In this document: one piece after another, positions 1 to 8,177 of the stretch | Layout: each line of letters starts with the position of its first letter | How positions within the stretch are numbered: position 1 is the first letter of the stretch | Assembly (NCBI GenBank): GCA_937892115.1 | Contig: CALAUI010000010.1 | Span: forward strand, 1-20,308 | Length of the DNA stretch: 20,308 nt | Direction of reading: 5' to 3' | Source of the DNA: an uncultured Clostridia bacterium | GTDB taxonomy: Bacteria; Bacillota; Clostridia; Oscillospirales; Acutalibacteraceae | Position numbers and translations under genes: made by a program | Notes under the pieces: generated by a model | The model's database searches: none | Seen by the model: the letters and a program-made list of their open reading frames with translations, nothing else | What the model was told of the DNA's origin: nothing

Positions 1-148
1 CCGCCATAGCTTCTCTACTTTCTTCCCACTCGCCAAGCTTCTCATTAAAAACCTCAAATTTAGTGTCGTCACCGCTTTTTACACAGCGATAAAGTTCGAT
101 AATTTCTCCTCCGCCAAATTCAATTGCTTGATAAGAAATTTTTTTCAT
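1..148 (-). CDS. Hypothetical protein, N-terminal part only (cut by window edge)
   Basis: This is the first 49 codons of a minus-strand gene that runs off the left edge. The start is ATG at 148-146, preceded by a strong Shine-Dalgarno (GGAAGGAGTGG on the minus strand). The visible protein begins MKKISYQAIEFGGGEIIELY and continues with charged, soluble sequence rich in Glu, Lys and Asp. There is no signal peptide or membrane segment in the visible part. I do not recognise the family. Small acidic cytoplasmic proteins of this kind are common in clostridia, so no function is assigned. The reading frame and ribosome binding site are clear, but the length and fold cannot be judged. Confidence 0.6.
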   Translation of the reverse strand, partial: MKKISYQAIEFGGGEIIELYRCVKSGDDTKFEVFNEKLGEWEESREAMA

Positions 149-311
149 ATCTAACCACTCCTTCCACAGTTATCTTACCGCAGTTATCCGATAATGTAAA
201 CGGCCTTAGCTCATTGATTTCAACTGTTCCGTCATCGTGCAGTTTGTATTTCCTTTTGCAATTGAATAATACCGCAAAAATACGGCTTACAGGTCGCTTC
301 GGAAACGACAT
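120..311 (-). CDS. Possible small ORF or gene remnant upstream of the edge gene
   Basis: A 63-codon minus-strand reading frame whose middle part (KYKLHDDGTVEINELRPF) looks protein-like rather than random. It ends inside the first codons of the edge gene, overlapping it by 29 bases. The ATG at 311 has no ribosome binding site. A separate short frame with AGGAG and ATG at 366 (MLFNYSHIGGQG...) stops just after 311 in another frame. The two together could be a frameshifted remnant of one small gene. The alternative is that this is plain intergenic DNA, since its 3' part contains a weak promoter-like pair (TTTACA, 17 bases, TAAGAT) for the edge gene. Confidence 0.2.
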   Translation of the reverse strand: MSFPKRPVSRIFAVLFNCKRKYKLHDDGTVEINELRPFTLSDNCGKITVEGVVRYEKNFLSSN

Positions 312-709
312 TTATACGCCATACGGACAATACCCTGCCCACCGATATGAGAATAATTAAATAACATGTGACATTCTCCTGTTTTTTGATATTAACCCCG
401 CAGGGTTTCGTTTTTGTTTCAACCCGATTCATCATACGGGTGAAAACCCGATATAATACCTCCTTATTGCCTGTTGAATTTAATACTGAACCTCCTTTTC
501 ATAAAAGAGCTTGTAAAATCCGCGGAAATATACACTTCTTCCGATATTCACGGTATTTCCCGCTTTAATTCCGGATGTATATTCATGATACCGCGAAGCA
601 AGTCCGATAATACGGACAGAATATCAATAAATGCATTCTGCATTTGACTATTGTCGGCAGATTTTGTATAATCTTATAAGTTTAAAAACCATATAACGGA
701 GATGTAAAA
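149..709. other. Long gene-poor region, mostly intergenic
   Basis: About 560 bases without a confidently coding frame. Apart from the doubtful small ORF at 120-311, it holds a perfect 5+6+5 inverted repeat at 602-617 (GTCCG, ATAATA, CGGAC), which sits 26 bases upstream of the -35 box of the next gene and could be an operator. The consensus promoter for that gene is at 644-672. Between 370 and 600 I see only short frames without ribosome binding sites in sensible positions. The two surrounding genes diverge. Confidence 0.5.
644..672 (+). promoter_or_regulatory. Sigma-A-type promoter for the SGNH esterase operon
   Basis: TTGACT at 644-649 and TATAAT at 667-672 with an exact 17-base spacer. Transcription would start near 679, about 30 bases before the ATG at 710. 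The ribosome binding site ACGGAGA lies at 696-702. Confidence 0.8.
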
Positions 710-1339
710 ATGCAGGAAAACGCAAATAAAAAACTGTTTCTCATCGGTGACTCAATCAGAATGGGCTACGCACCCTATGTCCGTGAAGCGCTTAAAGGAA
801 AGGCAGAGGTTTACTGGCCCGATGAAAACTGCCGCTTTGCCGCCTATACATACTATTCACTCGGCAACTGGGAGAATGATATGCGTCTGGGTGCCGACCT
901 CGCCGCGGTACACTGGAATGCCGGTCTGCACGACGTAGTACGCTTTGCAGATGAGGAGCCGGTCACACCTCCCGATATATATGCTCAATATATCGTCAGA
1001 ATTTACAACAGACTTAAATTCCTCTACCCCGCCGCAAAGCAGATCTTTGCAACGTCAACACCCGTTATCGAGTCACGGTACAACTACTGGCTTCACAGAA
1101 GCAATGCGGAAATCGATGCACTCAATTCTGCGGCATTGAATGCTCTTGAGGATTATGACATAGAGATAAACGACCTGCATGCAATCGTGAAGGAAGAATA
1201 CTTTTCGGATGCCACACATTTCAACACTCCCGAAGGCAGAGAAGCAATGACAAAGGCGGTACTGAAAAGCGTTTGTCCCGCTCTCGGTATTGATTACGAT
1301 ACCCTCACAATGCCCGATTTCAACAAGGAATTATGTTAG
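710..1339 (+). CDS. SGNH/GDSL-type hydrolase (carbohydrate esterase-like), cytoplasmic
   Basis: The 209-residue protein carries the SGNH blocks in order: block I IGDSIRMGY with nucleophile Ser15, block III HWNAGLHD with oxyanion Asn70, and block V DATHFN with Asp167 and His170 of the triad. The length (about 200 residues) suits the single-domain SGNH fold. There is no signal peptide, so it should act in the cytoplasm, removing acyl (often acetyl) groups from a sugar or similar small substrate; the substrate is not visible. The start at 710 is set by the ribosome binding site ACGGAGA and a consensus promoter. It is probably co-transcribed with the glycosidase-like gene 93 bases downstream, which would fit de-esterification and hydrolysis of one imported glycan. 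The family call is firm; the substrate is inference. Confidence 0.85.
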   Translation: MQENANKKLFLIGDSIRMGYAPYVREALKGKAEVYWPDENCRFAAYTYYSLGNWENDMRLGADLAAVHWNAGLHDVVRFADEEPVTPPDIYAQYIVRIYNRLKFLYPAAKQIFATSTPVIESRYNYWLHRSNAEIDALNSAALNALEDYDIEINDLHAIVKEEYFSDATHFNTPEGREAMTKAVLKSVCPALGIDYDTLTMPDFNKELC

Positions 1340-1432
1340 TTTGCCGGGATGATTCCGATGATATATGCCGTCTTTCACACCGAAAGCGGCTCATCCCGTA
1401 AAAATCAGACCAGACAAAAGCGGAGGCGGAAT

Positions 1433-2986
1433 ATGAATATTGCAGAAAAATCGTGGGAGCAGACCACGTCTGAGACAACAACCGCACATTGCGGCATCGG
1501 AAAGCCCTTCTGGAATGCCGAGGCAAGGAAATTCACGTACGTGCCGTCTTTTCAGTTTCAGCCGATTCCCGGCTGTGAAAAATATATCTATGAGGCAGAT
1601 GACGAAACGGGAAAGCAGCATTCCTTTGAATCGGAATCGGCTTGCGCGCCTCTTACTCCCGTATGGAAGGATATCCCGGAGGGCATAGTAAATCTCAGAG
1701 TATATTCAACCGATAAAAGCGGCGAAAAGCAGTATCTTATCGGGGCAAGAACGTTTTTCAGGTCGGCTCCGTTCACGGGCAATTATCCCGAAGCGGACGG
1801 CAGCTACCGTGAATGCGCTCTGAGGGCATTTGAATATTGCTTCAACAGCCCCATCATACGGCACTGGCTTGAAAAGGGCACACCGTATCCCGACTATGAC
1901 CTGTATGTTTATCCGAGCAAAATGGAGGCATCCGTTATCGTTTCAATGCTCAGATACGGTGAACTTGATCCGGATAAAAATGATGATTGCGTTAAAATCG
2001 CCTGCAATGCCGCGGATTATCTGATATCAATAACCGAGCCGGAGGGCAGTCCCCTTGAGGGCATCCCTCCCACATACTATACGGATTTCAGAGAATTCGG
2101 CGGCAATATGAATAACCTTACGGCAGATGAGCGCAAGGATACCGTGATGATGTTTTATCCCGCTTCTGCCGGCTCGGCGTATCTTGCCCTTGAAAAGAAA
2201 ACGAAAAATCGGAAATATCTTGATGCCGCTCTGAAAATCGGCGAATATTACCGCAAAAACGTGCTTGAAAACGGAAGTTGGTATCTCGTGGTTTCACGGC
2301 TTACCGGGAAACCGACTGCGGCAAATTACTGTATGCCCACCAATGCCATTCTTCCTTTCATCAGAGAGCTTTACGGCAGAACGGGAAACGGCTGCTGGAA
2401 AACTCTTGCGGATAATGCTCTTGCCTACGTTGAAAGCAATGCGTTGAAAACGTACGACTGGGAAGGTCAGTTTGAGGACAGCGTTCTTTCCTCAAACTAT
2501 TCCAACCTTGCTCACGGCGACTGTGACAAGCTGATAATGTATTATGCGGAAAATTACGCGAATGACAAAGAGAAGCTTGACATCGCGGAGGAGCTTATGC
2601 GGTTTGTAGAAGACCAGTTTGTCGTATGGAACAGACCTTGCCCCTGGGACAGATGCGACTTTGACGTTTCCTGCTGGCCTACGCCCTGCGGTCTTGAGCA
2701 ATATAACTGGTACGTGCCCGTTGACGCCAGCACCTGCGTTATCGCAAACACGTTCCTTTCACTGGGAAAGGTGACCGGGGATGAGCTTTACTTTGCAAAG
2801 GCAAAGGCACTGATGAACACCGTGACAAGAGCTCAAAACAAGAAAAACGGCAGAATACCGACCGAATGGGTCGTACCCGATTTCGTTGACAGAGCCGGGG
2901 CAGACCTGGAATTCTGGATAAACTGCCTCTTGTATTCGGCGTCCGTTCTGACGGAATTTGCCGATTATTTCGGCGACGAGCAATAA
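1433..2986 (+). CDS. Glycosidase-like protein with (alpha/alpha)6-toroid character
   Basis: A 517-residue protein starting at ATG 1433, chosen because GGAGGCGG precedes it; the open frame extends back to 1349, but that extension is basic and has no ribosome binding site. Residues 1-115 are beta-rich and resemble an Ig/FN3-like domain (VWKDIPEGIVNLRVYSTD). Residues 120-517 are repeated helical hairpins with aromatic and acidic loops (PSKMEASVIVSMLRYGELD, ALKIGEYYRKNVLENGSWY, GDCDKLIMYYAENY), as in six-hairpin glycosidases, AGE-type epimerases and related lyases. No signal peptide is seen, so it is probably cytoplasmic. It follows an SGNH esterase and ends at a clear terminator, suggesting a two-gene operon for intracellular glycan processing. 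I cannot assign a GH, PL or epimerase family; uronate or rhamnose-containing substrates are possible but unproven. Confidence 0.65.
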   Translation: MNIAEKSWEQTTSETTTAHCGIGKPFWNAEARKFTYVPSFQFQPIPGCEKYIYEADDETGKQHSFESESACAPLTPVWKDIPEGIVNLRVYSTDKSGEKQYLIGARTFFRSAPFTGNYPEADGSYRECALRAFEYCFNSPIIRHWLEKGTPYPDYDLYVYPSKMEASVIVSMLRYGELDPDKNDDCVKIACNAADYLISITEPEGSPLEGIPPTYYTDFREFGGNMNNLTADERKDTVMMFYPASAGSAYLALEKKTKNRKYLDAALKIGEYYRKNVLENGSWYLVVSRLTGKPTAANYCMPTNAILPFIRELYGRTGNGCWKTLADNALAYVESNALKTYDWEGQFEDSVLSSNYSNLAHGDCDKLIMYYAENYANDKEKLDIAEELMRFVEDQFVVWNRPCPWDRCDFDVSCWPTPCGLEQYNWYVPVDASTCVIANTFLSLGKVTGDELYFAKAKALMNTVTRAQNKKNGRIPTEWVVPDFVDRAGADLEFWINCLLYSASVLTEFADYFGDEQ

Positions 2987-2998
2987 ACAAATATAATC

Positions 2999-3037
2999 GG
3001 AGTGTCCGGGAAGCATTTTTCCGGGCACTCCTTTTTT
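2999..3037 (+). terminator. Rho-independent terminator of the esterase/toroid operon
   Basis: An 11-base-pair stem (GGAGTGTCCGG at 2999-3009 with CCGGGCACTCC at 3021-3031, one G-T wobble), an 11-base loop and six T residues at 3032-3037. It lies 13 bases after the stop of the plus-strand gene. Confidence 0.9.
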
Positions 3038-3041
3038 ACGC

Positions 3042-3079
3042 AAAAAATCAGACGGAAAGCAAAGCAATCCGTCCGATTT
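3042..3079 (-). terminator. Rho-independent terminator of the transporter operon
   Basis: On the minus strand, AAATCGGACGGA (3079-3068) pairs with TCCGTCTGATTT (3056-3045) with a single G-T wobble, and the stem runs into a T tract ending at 3042. It follows the stop of the zinc-ribbon membrane protein by 13 bases and is back to back with the terminator of the convergent operon. Confidence 0.85.
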
Positions 3080-3091
3080 GATAAGCTATAT

Positions 3092-3763
3092 TCAGTTAAG
3101 TGCTTTGAATTTCTTTGAATACGGTACAAAGCAGAAAAGGAAGACGGTTTCCGCAATCATAACGGCGCAGTAAATATACAGACCGAATGACGGAGTGACC
3201 GAGGAATTTATTGCCGAAAGCGAGCTGACGGAAAAGAAATTGAACATAACCGTTCCCGCCACTGCACACACAGCTCCCGCAAGCTCAAAAATCGCCGCCG
3301 CCTTGAAATTCATAAACGCCGGTCCGACAACGACCGAAAAGAATGCAAGCGTCGCCGCAAGCAAGCTTAACGCCAAAAGGATGAAAGCGGGCAGCAGACA
3401 TGAATACTGCGTCATATCTGCCAATCCGAAGCCCTCGGGAAAGAAGTTTCCGCCGCCGAAGGCATCAAGAAGGAAATTCAGATAAATCATACTGCCGCCG
3501 TTGAACGCTATCACGGGCATACACAGAATGATGAGCGGAAGCACGGAAATAATCAGGCGGAAAAGCGATAATTTATCCTTTACGCCGTAATCCATGAACT
3601 GAGCCGTCATATTTGTCCACCAGAGATAGTCTTTTTCCGCCTGAACGCTTTCTGCGCGAAGACGGTTATTGAAATCGTGAAGGAAAAGGTTGGTGCCGCA
3701 CTTTTTACAGTTTTGTCTCCAGTCCCACGGCTTTATTTTCGTTCCGCAAACAGGACAGTTCAT
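3092..3763 (-). CDS. Zinc-ribbon membrane protein with four predicted transmembrane helices
   Basis: A 223-residue protein. Its N-terminus is a zinc ribbon, CPVCG at 3-7 and CKKCG at 19-23, giving Cys3, Cys6, Cys19 and Cys22. A polar linker (24-65) follows, then hydrophobic segments at about 67-87, 121-146, 155-178 and 192-213 and a basic tail. The ATG overlaps the stop of the upstream GPH symporter gene by four bases (ATGA), so the two are translationally coupled. Zinc-ribbon-plus-membrane proteins are widespread in Firmicutes and mostly of unknown role. The coupling suggests it assists, stabilises or regulates the transporter, but that is inference. No enzymatic motif is visible. Confidence 0.7.
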   Translation of the reverse strand: MNCPVCGTKIKPWDWRQNCKKCGTNLFLHDFNNRLRAESVQAEKDYLWWTNMTAQFMDYGVKDKLSLFRLIISVLPLIILCMPVIAFNGGSMIYLNFLLDAFGGGNFFPEGFGLADMTQYSCLLPAFILLALSLLAATLAFFSVVVGPAFMNFKAAAIFELAGAVCAVAGTVMFNFFSVSSLSAINSSVTPSFGLYIYCAVMIAETVFLFCFVPYSKKFKALN

Positions 3764-5277
3764 ACATTTCCCTCCTCACTCATTTTTTGTTCCATTGCGT
3801 CAATTTTTCTGAGTGTGACGAGCTCTCGCCTTGTCTGAAGCTCGCTGTACATCTGAGCGCGCACTTCGGGAGTGATGTTATAGAAAAACTTCGGGAATAC
3901 GCTGAGCAGACTCATCACGGCGGGAAGCATAAACGAAAGGGCAAAGAGTGAAAACTTTACCTTCTGTGTCTGAGCACCGCTTGAATAATAATCGTAGCCG
4001 AAAAGCGATTTTATCCACGCCTTGAGACTTCCGGTGGTGTTGCTCACGAGCTTCGTCATCAGGCCTCTTGCGGTAAGTATAACGCCCTCGTTTCTGACTC
4101 CGGCAGGGTCTTTCCATTCGCAATAGTCAATGGATTCATAAAGCACCTCGCCGGGAATAACGTTTTTGACACCCCAGAAGGTTTTTCTGACAAGCTCCGC
4201 CGGGAAGAGAACAAAGAACATTTTCCAGCGCTGATTATACCATCCGTTTTTGCCTGTTCCGCCGATGATACCGAACAGAAAAGCAACAATATTGATAACG
4301 GCATCCATATGAGACGTAAGAATCCAGAGGAATTTATTTGAGAATTTCCTGCGCATGGCATTTATCCAGCCGTAGCTGATAACGGAAATCGGTGCGGCGG
4401 GAACCTCGGTAAGCGTTCCGAATGAGGACATTCCCAATACGTCAATAAAGTAATCGTTTTTATCAACGGAAACCGAAAACGCTCCGAGAAACTCGGAAAT
4501 AAGGAGGATTCGCATCGGTTTATTTCTGAAAATGCTGATAAAGCCGTCTTTTACCTTCGGCTTTTCAATGGATTGCACGACTCTCTCCTTTACATTCATA
4601 AAGAAGTAGAGCGAAAGTGAAACTGAAACAACCGTCACGACGGTAGCAACGGACGTATAGAATCCCTTGTATCCGATATGAATCTTTTTTTGTATCATCA
4701 TATCGTAAATCAGATTGATGATTATTCCGGGGATGTTATCAACAACGGCGGAAAGCTGTGCGGACCTTGCCGCAAGCCAGATTCTTTCCTCCGGATTCGG
4801 GGTCATCGTTGCAAGCAATCCGGTCTTGGCCACTCCCTGGAAAGTGTTTATGGTTTCGCTGAGGAAAAGGCAGATAAGGGTGAAAGCAAATTTTGCCATA
4901 CTTGCCTCTGCGGCGGCATCCGTCGGAAAAATGTAACACCCGAACCATTTAAGCAAGCCGATGGTCGCGGCAGGCAAAGCGCAGGCGATAAGGTAAGGCC
5001 TGAACTTTCCGAAACGGGTCCTGGTCTTATCAATGATAACTCCCGTAAACGTATCGTTGATAATATCCCAGATGCCGACTATGGTATTTGCAAGGGTAAA
5101 CAGACTCGCCTTGAGCTTGAGAGCATCGGTGTTGAATCTTTCAAAATTACCGGTGCTGACGGAATTCGCAATGTCATAAAGGATGAATGCAATGATTCCC
5201 TTTTTGTTGACATAGCGTTTGCTGATATCAAGCGCATTGACATCAGTATCTTCAACTGTCCGAAGGGTTTCTGCCAT
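3760..5277 (-). CDS. GPH-family (MelB-like) glycoside:cation symporter
   Basis: A 505-residue multi-spanning protein of the glycoside-pentoside-hexuronide:cation symporter family (MFS_2). The family signature is clear: WDIINDTFTGV at 70-80 with Asp71 and Asp75, then IIDKTRTRFGKFRPYL at 81-96, the MelB-type cytoplasmic loop. About twelve hydrophobic segments are spread along the protein, as is usual. The start is ATG at 5277, preceded by AAGGAGATAT; the open frame continues 65 codons upstream through the promoter and is rejected there. It would import di- or oligosaccharides or glycosides with Na+ or H+. It leads an operon with the coupled zinc-ribbon protein, and its promoter faces away from the exported esterase operon, which suggests joint control. 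Substrate unknown. Confidence 0.88.
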   Translation of the reverse strand: MAETLRTVEDTDVNALDISKRYVNKKGIIAFILYDIANSVSTGNFERFNTDALKLKASLFTLANTIVGIWDIINDTFTGVIIDKTRTRFGKFRPYLIACALPAATIGLLKWFGCYIFPTDAAAEASMAKFAFTLICLFLSETINTFQGVAKTGLLATMTPNPEERIWLAARSAQLSAVVDNIPGIIINLIYDMMIQKKIHIGYKGFYTSVATVVTVVSVSLSLYFFMNVKERVVQSIEKPKVKDGFISIFRNKPMRILLISEFLGAFSVSVDKNDYFIDVLGMSSFGTLTEVPAAPISVISYGWINAMRRKFSNKFLWILTSHMDAVINIVAFLFGIIGGTGKNGWYNQRWKMFFVLFPAELVRKTFWGVKNVIPGEVLYESIDYCEWKDPAGVRNEGVILTARGLMTKLVSNTTGSLKAWIKSLFGYDYYSSGAQTQKVKFSLFALSFMLPAVMSLLSVFPKFFYNITPEVRAQMYSELQTRRELVTLRKIDAMEQKMSEEGNV

Positions 5278-5332
5278 AAAAAGATATCTCCTTTTTAACT
5301 GTAATGTACCCTGCGATATATGATTTATCTGA

Positions 5333-5361
5333 ATTATATCACAACAAAAAACCGCAGGCAA
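5333..5361 (-). promoter_or_regulatory. Promoter of the GPH symporter operon
   Basis: Minus-strand TTGCCT (5361-5356), 17-base spacer and TATAAT (5338-5333). The start point would be near 5326, giving a leader of about 50 bases before the ATG at 5277. Confidence 0.75.
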
Positions 5362-5388
5362 TACAAAACGGAAAATCATACCGTAAAA

Positions 5389-5410
5389 AAGCGGATATCC
5401 GTACCCGCTT
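5389..5410. promoter_or_regulatory. Inverted repeat between divergent promoters (possible operator)
   Basis: AAGCGG at 5389-5394 is mirrored by CCGCTT at 5405-5410, and a perfect 10-base palindrome CGGATATCCG lies at 5392-5401. It sits almost midway between the minus promoter (-35 ending at 5361) and the plus promoter (-35 starting at 5437), where one regulator could control both. No regulator gene is adjacent, so this is only a candidate. Confidence 0.4.
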
Positions 5411-5436
5411 CCGTTAATAAAATTGCCGCGTATATA

Positions 5437-5465
5437 TTGTAAGTCCCGCAGTATAATGATATAAT
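5437..5465 (+). promoter_or_regulatory. Promoter of the exported esterase operon
   Basis: TTGTAA at 5437-5442, exact 17-base spacer and TATAAT at 5460-5465. Transcription would start near 5472, about 37 bases before the chosen ATG at 5509. Confidence 0.75.
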
Positions 5466-5508
5466 TTTTCAAAACAACGGTTTATCGGAAATAAAATGAG
5501 GTATGATA

Positions 5509-6771
5509 ATGAACAGAATACTGATTTGCGCATTTTTGATTATTTCTTCCATACTGTACGGTATTACTCCCAACATAGAGAGAATCATAAAAAAGCCGGA
5601 AACGGAGATTATTGACTTGGATATTGAGATGAAAAACCTTGACGAAAATATGCGGAATATATTTGACGGCGGCGTTGTAAAAAACGAAACCGTGATGTTC
5701 CTTGAAAAAGGTGAAGCAAAGGATTTACTTTTCAAAATAGATGAAATTTTGTCCGTAACCTCATACGGCGGCGAAACGACATACGTTGAAGGAGTCGATT
5801 ACGCGTTGGAAAACGGACGAATCGTATGCCTTGAAGGCAGTTCCATTCCCTGCATTACAGGCAAGGTTTTCTATAATTACGAGGATTCAGCCATTAAGGT
5901 AAATCATGACGGAGAAACCGTGCCGCTGTATTGGGGCGAGGGCACGACTATGACACAGTGGCAGGTCAACGTTACGTATACGCATTCGGATACCTGGAAC
6001 GGATACAGACAGATATGCTCGACAGAAACATTGAGCCCGTTTATCAAAAAGCTTGTGAACGGAGAAGACATTACCGTTATGTTTTACGGTGATTCCATAA
6101 CCTTCGGCGCAAACGCAAGCAGTATTATCGGGACACAGCCGTATCAGATGCCGTACACCGTTCTGTTTACAAAGGCGCTCGCAGATCTGTTCGGATACAA
6201 CATTCGCTATATCAACACAAATCTGCCTCAGACCGCCGCAGTACCCGACGACTATGATAACGGTTCATCACATACCATTACGTATATAAACACTTCCGTC
6301 GGCGGATGGTCGTCAACAGACGGCATCAAAAATTACAACACCCATGTGAAGCCCTTTATCAACGAATACGGCTGTGACTTATTCATGCTTGGCTTCGGTA
6401 TGAATGACGGCGGAGCAACTGCACGGAAATATTTTCAGAATGAAAAGAGGATTCTCAACAAAGTAATCAGACAGTCACCCGAAGTCAACCTGCTGCTTAT
6501 GGCAACAATGGTACCCAATCCCGACGGCATCGGATGGTACGGCAACCAGGTTTATCAGGAAAAAACTCTTATTGACGGTGCAGAAAAATATAATCGGGCG
6601 GGTATTCCCTGCGCCGTAGTCTGTATGAGTTCAACCTCTCTTTCCGTTCTTGAGCACAAGCAGTTCCGTGACTATACGGGCAACAACATCAATCATCCCA
6701 ACGACTTTTTTACCCGAATTTATGCGCAGACGCTTCTGCAATGCGTCATAGGTTACGAAAATATGAAATAA
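5509..6771 (+). CDS. Exported two-domain SGNH/GDSL hydrolase (carbohydrate esterase-like)
   Basis: A 420-residue protein. The start at ATG 5509 is preferred over 5503 because GAGG at 5498-5501 then has a 7-base spacing. Residues 1-20 form a hydrophobic export signal or anchor. Residues 30-160 are a beta-rich accessory domain like those in front of CE2-type esterases. The SGNH domain follows: block I MFYGDSITFG (Ser196), block II SVGGWSS (264-270), block III GFGMNDGG (Asn299), block V NNINHPNDF (His396). The position three residues before the His, normally Asp, is Asn393, a variant that may rely on a Ser-His dyad or another acid. It would deacylate an extracellular glycan. It heads an operon with genes 28 and 10 bases apart. 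Fold firm, substrate unknown. Confidence 0.83.
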   Translation: MNRILICAFLIISSILYGITPNIERIIKKPETEIIDLDIEMKNLDENMRNIFDGGVVKNETVMFLEKGEAKDLLFKIDEILSVTSYGGETTYVEGVDYALENGRIVCLEGSSIPCITGKVFYNYEDSAIKVNHDGETVPLYWGEGTTMTQWQVNVTYTHSDTWNGYRQICSTETLSPFIKKLVNGEDITVMFYGDSITFGANASSIIGTQPYQMPYTVLFTKALADLFGYNIRYINTNLPQTAAVPDDYDNGSSHTITYINTSVGGWSSTDGIKNYNTHVKPFINEYGCDLFMLGFGMNDGGATARKYFQNEKRILNKVIRQSPEVNLLLMATMVPNPDGIGWYGNQVYQEKTLIDGAEKYNRAGIPCAVVCMSSTSLSVLEHKQFRDYTGNNINHPNDFFTRIYAQTLLQCVIGYENMK

Positions 6772-6799
6772 TAAAAATCAGATACAGGAGTGCGTTAAG

Positions 6800-8167
6800 A
6801 TGAGTAGAATAATAAGCATTTTTCTTTCCGTTCTTATTGCCGTTTTTTCTTATCCTTTCAGTTTTTTACCATCAAAATGTGACGGTGACTTTTCTATGAA
6901 TAATGCATTTACGGATTTTGAAGCAGAGAAAAATCAAAACAAAACGGTTTATTCGGTCAATCTTGATACGGATTTATTCAATTACTACGGGATTCAGTAT
7001 TCATCCGACGGATATTGCAAAGGCCATATAGCTTTTGAAACCTTTACGGGTAAAAGTGTGCAGGAGGATTTCTTCCTTGAGCCCGGAGAAAACGCAGTAT
7101 TTTACAGCTATATTGATAATTTCCTCAACAAAGCAAAAAACAAAGCGGTAAAAACAATTACCGTTGATAACATTACCGGTGAAAGCTTCGTCCTTCACGG
7201 TATTAAAACCTTTAACCGCACGGTAGAAAAAAGAGAGATATTCATTTGCGACGAATACTATAAGCTGGGCATTGACACTCAATGGGGCGGTGCGCTCAGC
7301 TATCTTGAAGACCTCAGAAACAACGTTGAATCGGTTACCGTAGACGGTGTGGTCAAGGTTGATTCAAATGCATCCGAAAGATACGGTCAGAAAGTACAAA
7401 GCCGTCACGTCAACCTGATAAACAGATTTGATGCGGGAAGACTTGTTCAGCAATCATATTACGGTCCCATGGATATAGAGGGATATCCCAACGGTACCTT
7501 TACCGACGGAAACAAATGGAACTATAACCCCGTTCAAGGTGGAAACAAATACGGCGGATGCAGTAAAATCGTGGATATCAGAAAAGACGATAATTCTCTT
7601 TATGTAAAATGCCGTCCCATGGATTGGGCAATGCCTGACGAATGGATAACCCCGTCATACATGGAGGCGTGGTATTCCCTGGATAACGGCTGTGTTTACG
7701 CAAGCTGCAGATATATTGACTGGTCCGGCTATCCCACCTGCAGAATGGGTGTTGAGCTTCCCGCATTTTATTGCGTAGAACCCCTTAACCGTTTTGTATA
7801 TTATGGTGGTGACAAGCCCTGGACCGGTGATACAGTTGACGTTGAGCCCTCTCTGGATTTTTGGGCAATAAATTATCCCCATTTCAAGTCAACGGAAAAC
7901 TGGGCCGCCTTTACGGGTCAATTTGATGACAGCTTCGGAATTGCTCTCTATTCACCCTTAGAGAATATAGATTTCCTCAGCGGTGTTTACGGCAGAGACA
8001 AGACCGCCGAAGCAGACGCATCAAAGGATCCCTCCACCTCATATTTTGCCGTTACGCTGACCGCAGATAAATGGCAGTTTGAAAGCTATAAGCCGTTTGA
8101 ATACGATTTCTATCTGACAACCGGCACGGTCGAAGAAATCAGAAGTAATTTTGAAAAGATAAGGTAA
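6800..8167 (+). CDS. Exported beta-sandwich protein of unknown function
   Basis: A 455-residue protein with a hydrophobic N-terminus (ISIFLSVLIAVFSYPFSFLP). The ATG at 6800 follows CAGGAG with a suitable gap and begins 28 bases after the esterase stop. Residues about 40-145 are predicted beta-rich, and residues 150-440 form a larger beta-sandwich with distinctive stretches: DTQWGGALSYLEDL (159-172), NLINRFDAGRLVQQSYYG (205-222) and KWNYNPVQGG (239-248). The GG-A-x-SYL opening and overall pattern are reminiscent of galactose-mutarotase-like beta-supersandwiches, where such domains bind or cleave sugars. The C-terminus is rich in Trp and Tyr, suggesting sugar contacts. I cannot name a family. 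Its position between an esterase and a serine hydrolase suggests a role in extracellular glycan recognition or cleavage, by inference only. Confidence 0.7.
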   Translation: MSRIISIFLSVLIAVFSYPFSFLPSKCDGDFSMNNAFTDFEAEKNQNKTVYSVNLDTDLFNYYGIQYSSDGYCKGHIAFETFTGKSVQEDFFLEPGENAVFYSYIDNFLNKAKNKAVKTITVDNITGESFVLHGIKTFNRTVEKREIFICDEYYKLGIDTQWGGALSYLEDLRNNVESVTVDGVVKVDSNASERYGQKVQSRHVNLINRFDAGRLVQQSYYGPMDIEGYPNGTFTDGNKWNYNPVQGGNKYGGCSKIVDIRKDDNSLYVKCRPMDWAMPDEWITPSYMEAWYSLDNGCVYASCRYIDWSGYPTCRMGVELPAFYCVEPLNRFVYYGGDKPWTGDTVDVEPSLDFWAINYPHFKSTENWAAFTGQFDDSFGIALYSPLENIDFLSGVYGRDKTAEADASKDPSTSYFAVTLTADKWQFESYKPFEYDFYLTTGTVEEIRSNFEKIR

Positions 8168-8177
8168 GGTCACTATT

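Noticed and set aside
2759..3067. Minus-strand small frames over the end of the toroid gene and its terminator
   Set aside because: They cross two hairpin terminators and are antisense to a real gene.
4678..5298. 206-codon plus-strand frame inside the GPH symporter gene
   Set aside because: It lies wholly opposite a clearly recognised transporter, has no ribosome binding site and its product resembles nothing.
3760..5472. Longer start of the symporter at 5472
   Set aside because: The extra 65 codons cover the promoter and leader, while ATG 5277 has a strong ribosome binding site and gives the family's normal length.
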